A model generated the notes under the pieces. That model was not told where the DNA came from, ran no database searches, and was given only the letters and a program-made list of their open reading frames with translations. From SXOA01 sp046153945 (GTDB lineage Bacteria; Planctomycetota; Planctomycetia; Pirellulales; Pirellulaceae), in NCBI GenBank assembly GCA_046153945.1, contig JBJXFF010000012.1:72674-136673 (forward strand): a stretch of DNA of 64,000 bases. Reading direction: 5' to 3'. Made by a program: the position numbers and the translations under genes. Within the stretch, counting starts at the first letter, position 1. Each line of letters begins with the position of its first letter. This document shows positions 9,181 to 16,558 of the stretch, in pieces.

Positions 9181-9360
9181 ATAAGGGTTTTGAATCACGA
9201 CAAACCCCCCGGCAGAGCTATCCTGATTCATTGATTTACAGGTCTTTTTTTCGGCGACTTACGACGATTCACCTCGCCGCAAGTCGTTATATATACAAAT
9301 GTTTCGATGATTCACGTCGTCGTAAGTCTGATTCATGGCCCCTTTCTTGATTCACTCCCC
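9181..9360. repeat. Cluster of TGATTCA/TGAATCA words and a diverged 20-bp unit
   Basis: The heptamer TGATTCA or its reverse complement occurs at 9191, 9224, 9308, 9329 and 9348. Two copies of a longer unit, GATTCACSTCGYCGYAAGTC, lie at 9266-9285 and 9309-9328. A related cluster is at 41453-41595. The remainder of the 9136-9538 gap shows no gene that I can support; it is AT-richer than its surroundings. Confidence 0.75.
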
Positions 9361-9538
9361 GCAGGCCTGGTGGCCATAAGGCTTTTTGTTTTGTTCACGC
9401 CTTTGCAATCGCAAATTCCGCCGTTGGTCGTCTCTGTGCGTCTAACGGCAAATTCCTCAAGGAACCCGTCGCTCCGCGCAAAGCTTCGCACTGGGCCACA
9501 ACTTGTATTATACACAAGTGTACACTTATGTCAAGGGG

Positions 9539-9826
9539 TCAGCGGTCACTATCGGGACCTGACTGATTTTTAGGCGGAATCGGGACTGGTGCTGAAGACC
9601 AGGGGAGGAAACCCGAGAGTTTGCCGGGATTCTCCGGTTTTTTAACCGTCTCTGATGCCGCCTCTTCGATAACCATTGAGAGTACCCGCTTTAAGTGATC
9701 AACTTCCTTTCGGAAACCGTCGTTTTCTTTCGACAGTCGCTGTCGATCTATTTGAGCCAAGTAAGTCGCCACAGCCAGGGCTACAATCACTGTCACCAGG
9801 AACATGTCGCGAATGGAGAATTTCAT
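9539..9826 (-). CDS. Small single-span membrane protein of the MKFSIRD family
   Basis: 95 residues. It begins MKFSIRDMFLVTVIVALAVA, a start shared with two other genes of the window (10195-10461 and 14196-14456). One membrane helix, about residues 7-25, is followed by a charged, probably coiled-coil stretch (about 28-65) and a Pro/Ser-rich tail. Its ATG overlaps the stop of the preceding gene by four bases, so the two are translationally coupled. Function unknown; such proteins are abundant in planctomycetes and usually left unnamed. Confidence 0.75.
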   Translation of the reverse strand: MKFSIRDMFLVTVIVALAVATYLAQIDRQRLSKENDGFRKEVDHLKRVLSMVIEEAASETVKKPENPGKLSGFLPWSSAPVPIPPKNQSGPDSDR

Positions 9827-10191
9827 GGGGCTGTCTTCCCGGGCCGATAGGTTCGCTGGATTTTCGCAACCACTTCGTCAAGAACTCGAACGAGATCTCC
9901 GAATGTACCGTTCCACGAGTCATATGTCGGTATAGCGTTAATTCCAAGTAGCTCTAACGCGTCTTGTAGGATTTCATCAATCGGAAGATCAGGGCCGTTC
10001 TCGACAAGATCATCGGAGGATAAAAGATTAGGGAGATCGAGCTGCTCCTCGAATACCCGGCGCAATGCAGCCTCAGCCACCCCATAATTAGGGCACGGTT
10101 CGCTAACCCGTTGTTTAAGCCGGCGACGAAAACGCGATTCTTGTGGGTCATCAAATGCCGCCATCATTAGGCTCCACAGACTGTACTTCAT
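9823..10191 (-). CDS. Small soluble protein of unknown function
   Basis: 122 residues, acidic and helical in the middle (FEEQLDLPNLLSSDDL, DEILQDALELLG). No domain recognised. The first residues, MKYSLWSLMM, faintly recall the MKFS start of its neighbours but no membrane helix follows. It begins three bases after the stop of the gene upstream and overlaps the gene downstream by four bases, placing it firmly inside a four-gene operon of small proteins. Confidence 0.65.
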   Translation of the reverse strand: MKYSLWSLMMAAFDDPQESRFRRRLKQRVSEPCPNYGVAEAALRRVFEEQLDLPNLLSSDDLVENGPDLPIDEILQDALELLGINAIPTYDSWNGTFGDLVRVLDEVVAKIQRTYRPGKTAP

Positions 10192-10194
10192 GGG

Positions 10195-10461
10195 TCACGA
10201 CTTAGGCGGATTTGTGGCGGGTGCTGAAGAGTTGGGCACAGAACCGAAGTTGTCTACAATCGGCCCTATGTGCTGAATCACAGGGGGATTAATGGAATCC
10301 GCCGTTTTCTCGCGCCCGCGAAGGGCGTCGAGAAACTCTTGCGGCGTTGGTTGCCCCTGCTTCTCGCCCATTGCTTTCAGTGCCGCTCTATCCACCCACC
10401 ACCCAACTGCGAGGGCGGCAACTACAGTAAGCCACAGCAAGTCACGGATGGAGAATTTCAT
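10195..10461 (-). CDS. Small single-span membrane protein of the MKFSIRD family
   Basis: 88 residues from the ATG at 10461, chosen because it gives the family start MKFSIRDLLWLTVVAALAVG; an upstream ATG would only add a polar extension. One membrane helix (about 7-24) ends at WWVDR, then a short Gln-rich hydrophilic domain. It is a paralogue of the 9539 and 14196 genes and lies 25 bases after the gene upstream. Role unknown. Confidence 0.72.
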   Translation of the reverse strand: MKFSIRDLLWLTVVAALAVGWWVDRAALKAMGEKQGQPTPQEFLDALRGREKTADSINPPVIQHIGPIVDNFGSVPNSSAPATNPPKS

Positions 10462-10486
10462 GGGGTGGAGTCCGTGCGATTTGATT

Positions 10487-10777
10487 TCACTTTCCAACCG
10501 GTTCACAGGTGTCATCATTGTAAACGATCAAGGAATGTCTCTCTTCTCTTCCTTCGGGGCCGATAATGGTCGTTTCGTACCACACGCAACCATCTTCATC
10601 GATCCGATAAATCTGCACGATGGGAGTTTGAGCGATAATCCGTTCGATGCTGTCGGCCGTCCAACCAGACATTTCTGAACAGGAGGCAAGCTCGTTCTCG
10701 CGTTGACGCAGGTCCCCTTCCGGCACTCGCAGAATGCGAATACGGTCACCGACTCGCAGAGTTTTGGGATTAGGCAA
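10487..10777 (-). CDS. Small conserved-looking protein, unknown function, probable TTG start
   Basis: 96 residues from a TTG at 10777. The frame is open further upstream to about 10840 but contains no ATG, so either TTG is used or the true start was lost. The sequence LRVGDRIRILRVPEGDLRQR followed later by VQIYRIDEDGCVWYE and ERHSLIVYNDD recalls a family of small bacterial proteins beginning with an RVGDRIRI strand, all of unknown role. No membrane segment. It heads the operon of four small genes running down to 9539. Confidence 0.6.
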   Translation of the reverse strand: MPNPKTLRVGDRIRILRVPEGDLRQRENELASCSEMSGWTADSIERIIAQTPIVQIYRIDEDGCVWYETTIIGPEGREERHSLIVYNDDTCEPVGK

Positions 10778-10881
10778 TGCAATGTCCTTGATCCGATTCT
10801 CCCGCGACGCGCAACAAGTTGCGGATGAAGACTTTGGTCATCGGCTTACATTTGTTGCCGGTCCCAACGGGTCATTAACAA

Positions 10882-11067
10882 TTAGGCGGGCTTCTTTGGC
10901 ACATCAGCCCAGTACCAAGCGCATGCTGTCCCAAGGTTCCCCGACTGAGAATGGGAGACGCCAATAGTGCGATCCGGGCCAAGGTCCGTCAGAAAGTCCG
11001 CGGCTTGCTGGAAGAGCGTTTCCCAAGATTGCAAGTCGGAACGAAAAATCTTGAATTGAGCCTGCAT
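10882..11067 (-). CDS. 61-residue protein of unknown function
   Basis: The start MQAQFKIFRSDLQSWETLFQ and the end ACAWYWADVPKKPA, with a central GVSHSQSGNLGTA, resemble from memory a family of about 60-residue proteins seen repeatedly in planctomycetes (a SWE...A segment, then SHS and a terminal WYW). It is soluble and has no known role. AGGAGCAAAG lies just before the ATG and could serve as a ribosome binding site. It is 105 bases upstream of the small-protein operon and on the same strand. Confidence 0.6.
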   Translation of the reverse strand: MQAQFKIFRSDLQSWETLFQQAADFLTDLGPDRTIGVSHSQSGNLGTACAWYWADVPKKPA

Positions 11068-11226
11068 GCTTTGCTCCTTTGAACCACTTCTCTCGAATCA
11101 GCCAGTGGCCCCCATTCTACCGGCCCGCGCATGAAAAAGCCCGCATCACGGAATGGTCCCAATCGCCAATGGAGACTGCTCGCTTTTCTAATCTCTGCCG
11201 CGTGCACTCGTCAATCCAACTTCGCC

Positions 11227-11748
11227 TCACTGCTTGAGCGGAGCCGCACGTTTTGCGGCGAGAAATCGGTCCAGCGTGGCAAACAAGCGTTCTTGCCGGA
11301 TCGGCTTGGATACAAAGGCGTCCATCCCAGCCGTCAGACACTGCTGAGTATCCTCCGGGGTATTGCCGGCCGTCATGGCGATAATCGGCAAGTGTTCTCC
11401 CGTTTCTTGCTCTCGCAATCGAATGGCCCGGGTCGCCTTCAATCCGTCCATTTCCGGCATCATCACATCCATGAGCACCAGATCGATCGGCTCTCGCTCG
11501 AGCGCGGCCAGGGCCTCAATTCCCGTGGTTGCCACCGTAAGCTGATACCCTTTTTTTGCCAGCAGCGATTGCACTATTTTCTGATGGATCAAGAGATCCT
11601 CCACGACCAGAATCTTTCGGTCAGAAGATAACGCCCCCGCGACCGGAAACGTAACGGGCGGCGCTACTGGGTCTCTCGAAAATAAAGATGGAACAGCCGC
11701 AGGTTCTGCGTCTGTCAAATCCAGCACGAAATCGCTGTACCCAAACAT
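11227..11748 (-). CDS. Stand-alone response-regulator receiver protein
   Basis: 173 residues. Residues about 45-165 form a receiver domain: the acidic pair in ILVVEDLLIHQK, the phospho-acceptor Asp in DLVLMDVMMPEMDG, the Thr of PIIAMTAG and the Lys of FVSKPI are all present. There is no output domain. The first 44 residues are a Pro/Ala-rich linker of the kind that joins receiver domains to the kinase part of hybrid sensor kinases, so the gene may have come from a hybrid kinase; no kinase remains next to it. It should work as a single-domain phospho-relay partner in the cytoplasm. Confidence 0.85.
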   Translation of the reverse strand: MFGYSDFVLDLTDAEPAAVPSLFSRDPVAPPVTFPVAGALSSDRKILVVEDLLIHQKIVQSLLAKKGYQLTVATTGIEALAALEREPIDLVLMDVMMPEMDGLKATRAIRLREQETGEHLPIIAMTAGNTPEDTQQCLTAGMDAFVSKPIRQERLFATLDRFLAAKRAAPLKQ

Positions 11749-12040
11749 CTCGAATTGCCCCCCGAGAAGTTACGACTACGGAAAGCATAGGTCACAGGTG
11801 GAAGAAAGCAAATTGCAGCGGGGAGCGCTCTTTATGCCAGAGTGTCCCCTTTTCCGATCCCTGTTCCGGTCCCTGTTCCGGTCTTCAATTCCCATGGAAG
11901 CGCGACGGTTGCCAGAGTACTCAACATTTCAGCTCGTCCCAATACTATCGAAGGGCATAACGCAACACTTACCGTAGTGCCACACGCCCGCTAGGATAAG
12001 CTCACCGATAGCACCCAAATCCGCATGAGAGCCGGCCGAG

Positions 12041-12622
12041 ATGGATTCGACGCCAACCCGCGACTCGCTTCTTTCGCGGTTTTGTGCTCCGCGCTGGCGG
12101 GGGATGACGCTGGCCGGTGTATTGCTCGCCGTGATCATGGGCGTGGCTTTGGGCCAGAGTCTCTACACGTTCCGGTATGCCGAAGGGCTCTCGTACTTCA
12201 GCTCGAACCCACAGTCCTGCGTCAACTGCCACATCATGCAGCCGCAATACGATGGCTGGCAAAAGGCCAGTCATCACAGTGTCGCCAAGTGCGTCGATTG
12301 CCATCTGCCGCACGATTTTCTAGGCAAGTATTACACCAAGGCGGAAAACGGCTTCTGGCATTCGAAGGGCTTTACGCTGCAAGATTTTCACGAGCCCATT
12401 CAGATGCGCGATGTGAGCCGCCGGATCGTGCAGGAGAATTGCTTGCACTGCCACCGCGATTTTGTGCATGAGATTCTGACCATTCGCCCCGAGCAGGAAG
12501 AACTCGACTGCACGCATTGCCACCGCACGGTGGGGCACGGCGACTCGGTGGGCGTCGGCAGATTCGAGCCTGTAACAACCGAACTATTAAGAAAATGGGG
12601 AACCGATGGCCCGCGTAACTAA
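12041..12622 (+). CDS. nrfH: Cytochrome c nitrite reductase, small membrane subunit
   Basis: 193 residues. A single N-terminal membrane helix (about 21-39) anchors a periplasmic tetraheme domain with four CxxCH sites: CVNCH, CVDCH, CLHCH and CTHCH. This is the NrfH/NapC pattern: quinol oxidation and transfer of electrons to the NrfA catalytic subunit. The stop overlaps nrfA by 17 bases, so the two are co-translated. The length is a little above the usual 150-180 because of a longer cytoplasmic start. No other nrf genes are nearby. Confidence 0.95.
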   Translation: MDSTPTRDSLLSRFCAPRWRGMTLAGVLLAVIMGVALGQSLYTFRYAEGLSYFSSNPQSCVNCHIMQPQYDGWQKASHHSVAKCVDCHLPHDFLGKYYTKAENGFWHSKGFTLQDFHEPIQMRDVSRRIVQENCLHCHRDFVHEILTIRPEQEELDCTHCHRTVGHGDSVGVGRFEPVTTELLRKWGTDGPRN

Positions 12623-14030
12623 GCCCTATCTTGGCTATGGGATCGTGATGCTGATTTCCGCGGTCGTCGCGGTGCTGGCCACCGGTTTGCTGATGAACAT
12701 CTTCACGCGGAAGGAAGAGGCGCGCCAGCCGTTCGTCCGCCTAATTGAAGTCGGCGAAGACGATACCGATCCGGCCAAGTGGGGCATCAACTGGCCTCGG
12801 CAATACGACTCGTATCGCTTAACCGCGCTCAACACCCGCACTCGCTTTGGCGGGCACGGAGGGAGCGAAGCGCTGCCGGAAGAGAAGATCGAGCGCGATC
12901 CCTGGCTCAAGCGAATGTTCGAGGGCTATGCCTTTTCGATTGACTATCGGGACCGCCGCGGGCATGCCTATATGCTGGACGATCAGGAAATGACTCGGCG
13001 GCTGACGAAGCCGCAGTCAGGTTCCTGCCTGCACTGTCATGCGTCGATTATGCCCGTTTATCGCAAGCTGGGGGACGGCGACGCGCAGGCGGGCTTCGAG
13101 AAAACGCATGAAATGTCTTATCAGGATCTAAGCAAGACCGTGCATGACATGGGGCACGCACACCCTGTTTCGTGCGTCGATTGCCACGATCCGGAGACAA
13201 TGGCCCTGCGTGTCACACGGCCCGGCTTTATCAACGCGATGCATGTCCTGGCGACGAGCGAAGCAACTCTCCCGCACCTCCCCTCGGTCGAGCGCTGGCG
13301 GAAAACGGATCGGGCGAAACCTTACGATCCCAATGACCTCGCCTCGCGCACGGAGATGCGATCGTTCGTCTGTGGCCAATGCCACGTCGAGTATTACTGT
13401 TCCAGTAAGCTGCCCCTCGAATTTCCCTGGAGCAAGGGACTAAAAGTGGAGCAGCTCGAAGAGCACTGGAACGAGCGAAAATTTCCCGACGGCGGGCGGA
13501 TTTATGACTACAAGCACGCAGAGACCGGCGCGGAAGTCCTGAAAGCCCAGCATCCCGAGTTCGAGCTGTGGAGCCAAGGGATACATGCTCGGTCCGGCGT
13601 TTCTTGCGCCGATTGCCACATGCCCTATCAGCGGGACGGTGCGACGAAGGTTTCCGACCACTGGGTTCGCAGCCCGTTGCTCAATATCAACCGTGCGTGC
13701 CAGACGTGCCATCACTTCTCGGAGGTAGAAATCAAGTCGAGGGTCGATGCAATCCAGGATCGCAACTTCCAACTGTTGCAGCGTGCCGGCAAGGCTCTCA
13801 TGGATCTACTCGACGCCATCGCCGACGCTAAAAAGCGCGGCGTCACGGAAGTACAGCTCAAACCCGCACTCGAATTCCAGAGACAGGCGCAATGGCGGCT
13901 GGATTTCATTGCCGCCGAAAACTCGATGGGCTTTCACGCCCCGCAGGAAGCCGCCAAAGTCCTCGCAGAAGCCACCGACCTCGCCCGCCAAGGCGAGCTA
14001 GCCGCCGTCAAAGCCGCTGCTGCGCCTTGA
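12606..14030 (+). CDS. nrfA: Ammonia-forming cytochrome c nitrite reductase
   Basis: 474 residues with an N-terminal membrane segment (about 9-31) in place of a cleaved signal. Five heme sites are visible: CLHCH (about 139), CVDCH, CGQCH, CADCH and CQTCH. Catalytic landmarks of NrfA are present: the Arg in DRRGHAYML, the Tyr in CGQCHVEYYCSS and the His in QGIHARSGVSCADCHMP. The enzyme reduces nitrite to ammonium with six electrons in the periplasm. The oddity is heme 1, which in best-known NrfA enzymes is CxxCK with lysine as the active-site ligand; here it is CxxCH. A His-ligated class is known in other bacteria, so this is a variant and not a defect. Confidence 0.94.
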   Translation: MARVTKPYLGYGIVMLISAVVAVLATGLLMNIFTRKEEARQPFVRLIEVGEDDTDPAKWGINWPRQYDSYRLTALNTRTRFGGHGGSEALPEEKIERDPWLKRMFEGYAFSIDYRDRRGHAYMLDDQEMTRRLTKPQSGSCLHCHASIMPVYRKLGDGDAQAGFEKTHEMSYQDLSKTVHDMGHAHPVSCVDCHDPETMALRVTRPGFINAMHVLATSEATLPHLPSVERWRKTDRAKPYDPNDLASRTEMRSFVCGQCHVEYYCSSKLPLEFPWSKGLKVEQLEEHWNERKFPDGGRIYDYKHAETGAEVLKAQHPEFELWSQGIHARSGVSCADCHMPYQRDGATKVSDHWVRSPLLNINRACQTCHHFSEVEIKSRVDAIQDRNFQLLQRAGKALMDLLDAIADAKKRGVTEVQLKPALEFQRQAQWRLDFIAAENSMGFHAPQEAAKVLAEATDLARQGELAAVKAAAAP

Positions 14031-14043
14031 AAAGGATGACTCT

Positions 14044-14070
14044 CCAGGGAAATGCTGCTGCCTGGTTTTT
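14044..14070 (+). terminator. Possible intrinsic terminator after nrfA
   Basis: A 5-bp stem CCAGG/CCTGG with a 12-base loop is followed by five T, 14 bases after the nrfA stop. The stem is short, so the call is tentative. Confidence 0.45.
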
Positions 14071-14195
14071 CGAACAACGTCAGGATGAGAATCCAGTCGT
14101 CCGATAGATCCTGCGCATGCGATAGGTCGGCAAAGGGGAAATTCGCCTGACCACTTTTTTTCCACTTTTGACCACGTTTTCACTCAGCAAGTCAA

Positions 14196-14456
14196 CTACG
14201 GGGCAGCGGGAGGTCTTTTGGTGATGATGAATTCGTCGTTCTTTCCGGTCCTCTTGGCATCAAACCCGTTAGCGTCTAGCCAGCGTTGAAGCGAGGCCCG
14301 CTCCCCAACTACATGGCCTAAGTGGTTCGCATGTCTGTCTCTTTCGGCGGCCGTCTCGCGCTCCTTGCCATTCTGTCGGTAGTGATCGACACACCACCCC
14401 ACAACCAGGGCAACAATCACCGTTACCAGGATTAGGTCGCGAGTCGAGAATTTCAT
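14196..14456 (-). CDS. Small single-span membrane protein of the MKFSIRD family
   Basis: 86 residues from the ATG at 14456, which gives the family start MKFSTRDLILVTVIVALVVG. One membrane helix (about 7-24) ends at CVDHYRQ, then a charged helical stretch (KERETAAERDRHANHLGH) and a basic end. It is the third copy of this family in the window. The ATG overlaps the stop of the upstream NPYESP gene by four bases. Function unknown. Confidence 0.75.
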   Translation of the reverse strand: MKFSTRDLILVTVIVALVVGWCVDHYRQNGKERETAAERDRHANHLGHVVGERASLQRWLDANGFDAKRTGKNDEFIITKRPPAAP

Positions 14457-14737
14457 GGAGTACCCTTCCGCTTTCCAAAGAACAGAACCGCCAGCACGGG
14501 AATCAGTACGACGACAATGAGGCCGATGGGAATGCCGACAATGTAGCCAGCGTCTATCGGCCCGCCATTTTTCTCCACGGTCATTTCGCCAACCACTCCG
14601 GATGTCCAACAAGTGATGCCGCCGCAGATGCAGCCGGCGGGAATGGAGAGGAGCAACAACCCGCCGAGCGCAATGCCACCCTTTACCGTGGGCGGAGAGT
14701 TCACTTCCGTCGGCGACTCATAGGGATTCTGTTTCAT
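14453..14737 (-). CDS. Small two-span membrane protein with NPYESP start
   Basis: 94 residues. The start at 14737 is chosen because it gives MKQNPYESPTE, the short N-terminal tag (NPYxSP) common on small planctomycete membrane proteins. Two hydrophobic helices follow, about residues 21-43 and 64-86, and the end is basic (FFGKRKGTP). It is coupled by a 4-base overlap to the MKFSTRD gene. No enzymatic motif; role unknown. Confidence 0.7.
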   Translation of the reverse strand: MKQNPYESPTEVNSPPTVKGGIALGGLLLLSIPAGCICGGITCWTSGVVGEMTVEKNGGPIDAGYIVGIPIGLIVVVLIPVLAVLFFGKRKGTP

Positions 14738-14953
14738 GCAGGCTCCGCAGGCTGTACGTGATACGCCCATTATAGACCGCGCCCGCTGATAAGAGGCTGT
14801 TGGCCCTACACCAAGCTCCAGGCCGGTTGGCGAGGGATTGCCAGCGTCGGGGCCGCGCAGGATACTCTTCATCTTTCCCAGCAAGCTGCTGGGGGCCGAA
14901 GTTTTATTACGGCGGCGGTCGGAGTGTGGGGCTCTCAGGTTGGACTGAAATCG

Positions 14954-15790
14954 ATGAAACTCAAGAGTTTATTGGAACTGATCGGGATTCGAGGCAAGCC
15001 CAAGCATTACCACTACGAACCGTGTGATTTTGATTTAGGGAGTGGCTGTGTTGTCCATTATGCGCAGTGGCTACACCCTGCGGAAACCAAGAAGTCGATT
15101 ACGCCGGAGCAGGTCGCGGCCTACTCAAAATATGTGGGCGAGGGAGACTTTTGCATCGATATTGGCGCGCATACGGGCGATTCCACGCTCCCCATGGCCG
15201 TGGCGGCGGGGAAAACAGGAATGGTGCTGGCCCTGGAGCCGAACTCGTTTCTCTACCATGTCCTGGAGAAGAACGCGCGGTCCAATACGCATGTGGCGAA
15301 CATCAGAACCATGATGGCAGCCGCCGTTTCCGACGAGGGATTTAGTGAATTCGAGTATTCGGACTCCGGCTTTTGCAACGGCGGGCGGCATGAAGGGATT
15401 TCGTCGCTCCAACATGGGCATGCCTTCAAGCTCAATGTCTGGGGTGTCAATCTGAGCCAGGAATTGAAGTCGGATTTCGGTGACTTCCTGCCGAAGCTGA
15501 AATTCATCAAGGTGGATGCCGAGGGGTACGATCTCTACATCCTGCGGTTCATCGCCGACATCATTACGACCTACCGCCCCACCATCAAAGCGGAGATCTT
15601 CAAGTTCACCAGCCCGGAATATCGTCGGGAAATGCTGGCGTTTTTCCAGGAAAGGAACTATTCGGTATTCAGAATCGCTCAGGAGCCCATTGGGATTGGA
15701 CCACCGCTGACCAACGAGACTTTGGATGAAATTAAGCAATACGATATCTTATGTGTGCCTGATTCCGCCAAAACGGACTCGCATTCATAG
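14954..15790 (+). CDS. FkbM-family methyltransferase
   Basis: 278 residues. The SAM-binding motif I is GDFCIDIGAHTGDSTLPMA (about 66-84), motif II follows as VLALEPNSFLYHVL, and the late KLKFIKVDAEGYDLYILR is the hallmark of FkbM proteins (IKIDVEGxE type). FkbM enzymes O-methylate sugars of glycans, or small molecules; the acceptor cannot be told. The ATG at 14954 is preferred over one ten codons upstream because it begins the ordered sequence. Genes on both sides are unrelated, so it seems to be a single-gene unit. Confidence 0.85.
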   Translation: MKLKSLLELIGIRGKPKHYHYEPCDFDLGSGCVVHYAQWLHPAETKKSITPEQVAAYSKYVGEGDFCIDIGAHTGDSTLPMAVAAGKTGMVLALEPNSFLYHVLEKNARSNTHVANIRTMMAAAVSDEGFSEFEYSDSGFCNGGRHEGISSLQHGHAFKLNVWGVNLSQELKSDFGDFLPKLKFIKVDAEGYDLYILRFIADIITTYRPTIKAEIFKFTSPEYRREMLAFFQERNYSVFRIAQEPIGIGPPLTNETLDEIKQYDILCVPDSAKTDSHS

Positions 15791-15916
15791 GGCTGCTGGT
15801 TCCGGAGGAGCGTGAGCCTTATTGACAGCCTGCCCTCCTAAATGCATCGTCTAATTCTGGTCCCGATGAACTGCCCGCGCCTCACCCTGGAGTGAATTTC
15901 GTTGAGCGATACATTA

Positions 15917-16522
15917 ATGGAGCTGATGGACGCCAAAAACGTCATGCGGCGGGCGGCTTACGATGCCCGGAAGGCTCAGGCCGATAAGGAACGGGTCAGC
16001 GAGGTGGCCGTTGCCGCACTGATGCAGTTGCCGGAGTATCAGCAGGCCCGCACCGTCCTGTGGTATCTCGACTGCCGGTCGGAACTCCGGACGGGACATG
16101 CCCTTCCCGGCGCGCTGGCGAGCGGCAAGCGGATTGTGGTCCCTTATTGCACCGTGGACGAGCAGGGGGCGAATAAGCTTGGTCTCTGGTGGCTGCAGAA
16201 CATGGACGAGCTGGTGGTCGGCAAATGGAAAATCCTGGAACCGCCGCGGGAGCGCTGGGGGGAAGACGGAAAAGAGATTCCGCCCGAGTGTCTCGATCTG
16301 GTCATCGTGCCGGGCGTCGGCTTCAGCCGCAGTGGCGGCCGGATGGGGAACGGCCAGGGATATTATGACCGGCTGCTGGAGCGGGTGCGGCCCGATTGCC
16401 CGCTGATTGGGCTCTGCTATGAATGCCAGTTGTTCGACGACCTGATCGTCGGCCCGCATGACGTGTTCATGGACAAGGTAGTTACGGAACTGGCGGTTTA
16501 CGAAGGCCAAGGCCGAGCGTAG
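15917..16522 (+). CDS. 5-formyltetrahydrofolate cyclo-ligase family protein
   Basis: 201 residues from the ATG at 15917 (a TTG five codons earlier is also possible). The family signature is clear: the N-terminal KNVMRRAAYDARKAQ helix, the PGVGFSRSGGRMGNGQGYYD loop (about 135-154) that binds ATP and the formyl-folate, and a C-terminal VFMDKVVTEL. Such enzymes use ATP to turn 5-formyl-THF into 5,10-methenyl-THF in the cytoplasm. The next gene, 37 bases on and on the same strand, is the tetrahydromethanopterin formyltransferase ftr, so this copy may serve the pterin C1 pathway as well as, or instead of, folate. Confidence 0.88.
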   Translation: MELMDAKNVMRRAAYDARKAQADKERVSEVAVAALMQLPEYQQARTVLWYLDCRSELRTGHALPGALASGKRIVVPYCTVDEQGANKLGLWWLQNMDELVVGKWKILEPPRERWGEDGKEIPPECLDLVIVPGVGFSRSGGRMGNGQGYYDRLLERVRPDCPLIGLCYECQLFDDLIVGPHDVFMDKVVTELAVYEGQGRA

Positions 16523-16558
16523 CGCCAGCGGATGGTCACTCAAGCCGGGTTTTGCTGC

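Noticed and set aside
11859..11884. 12-base tandem duplication (TCCCTGTTCCGG) as part of the heptamer family
   Set aside because: The period is 12, only two units, so it is not counted with the period-7 arrays.
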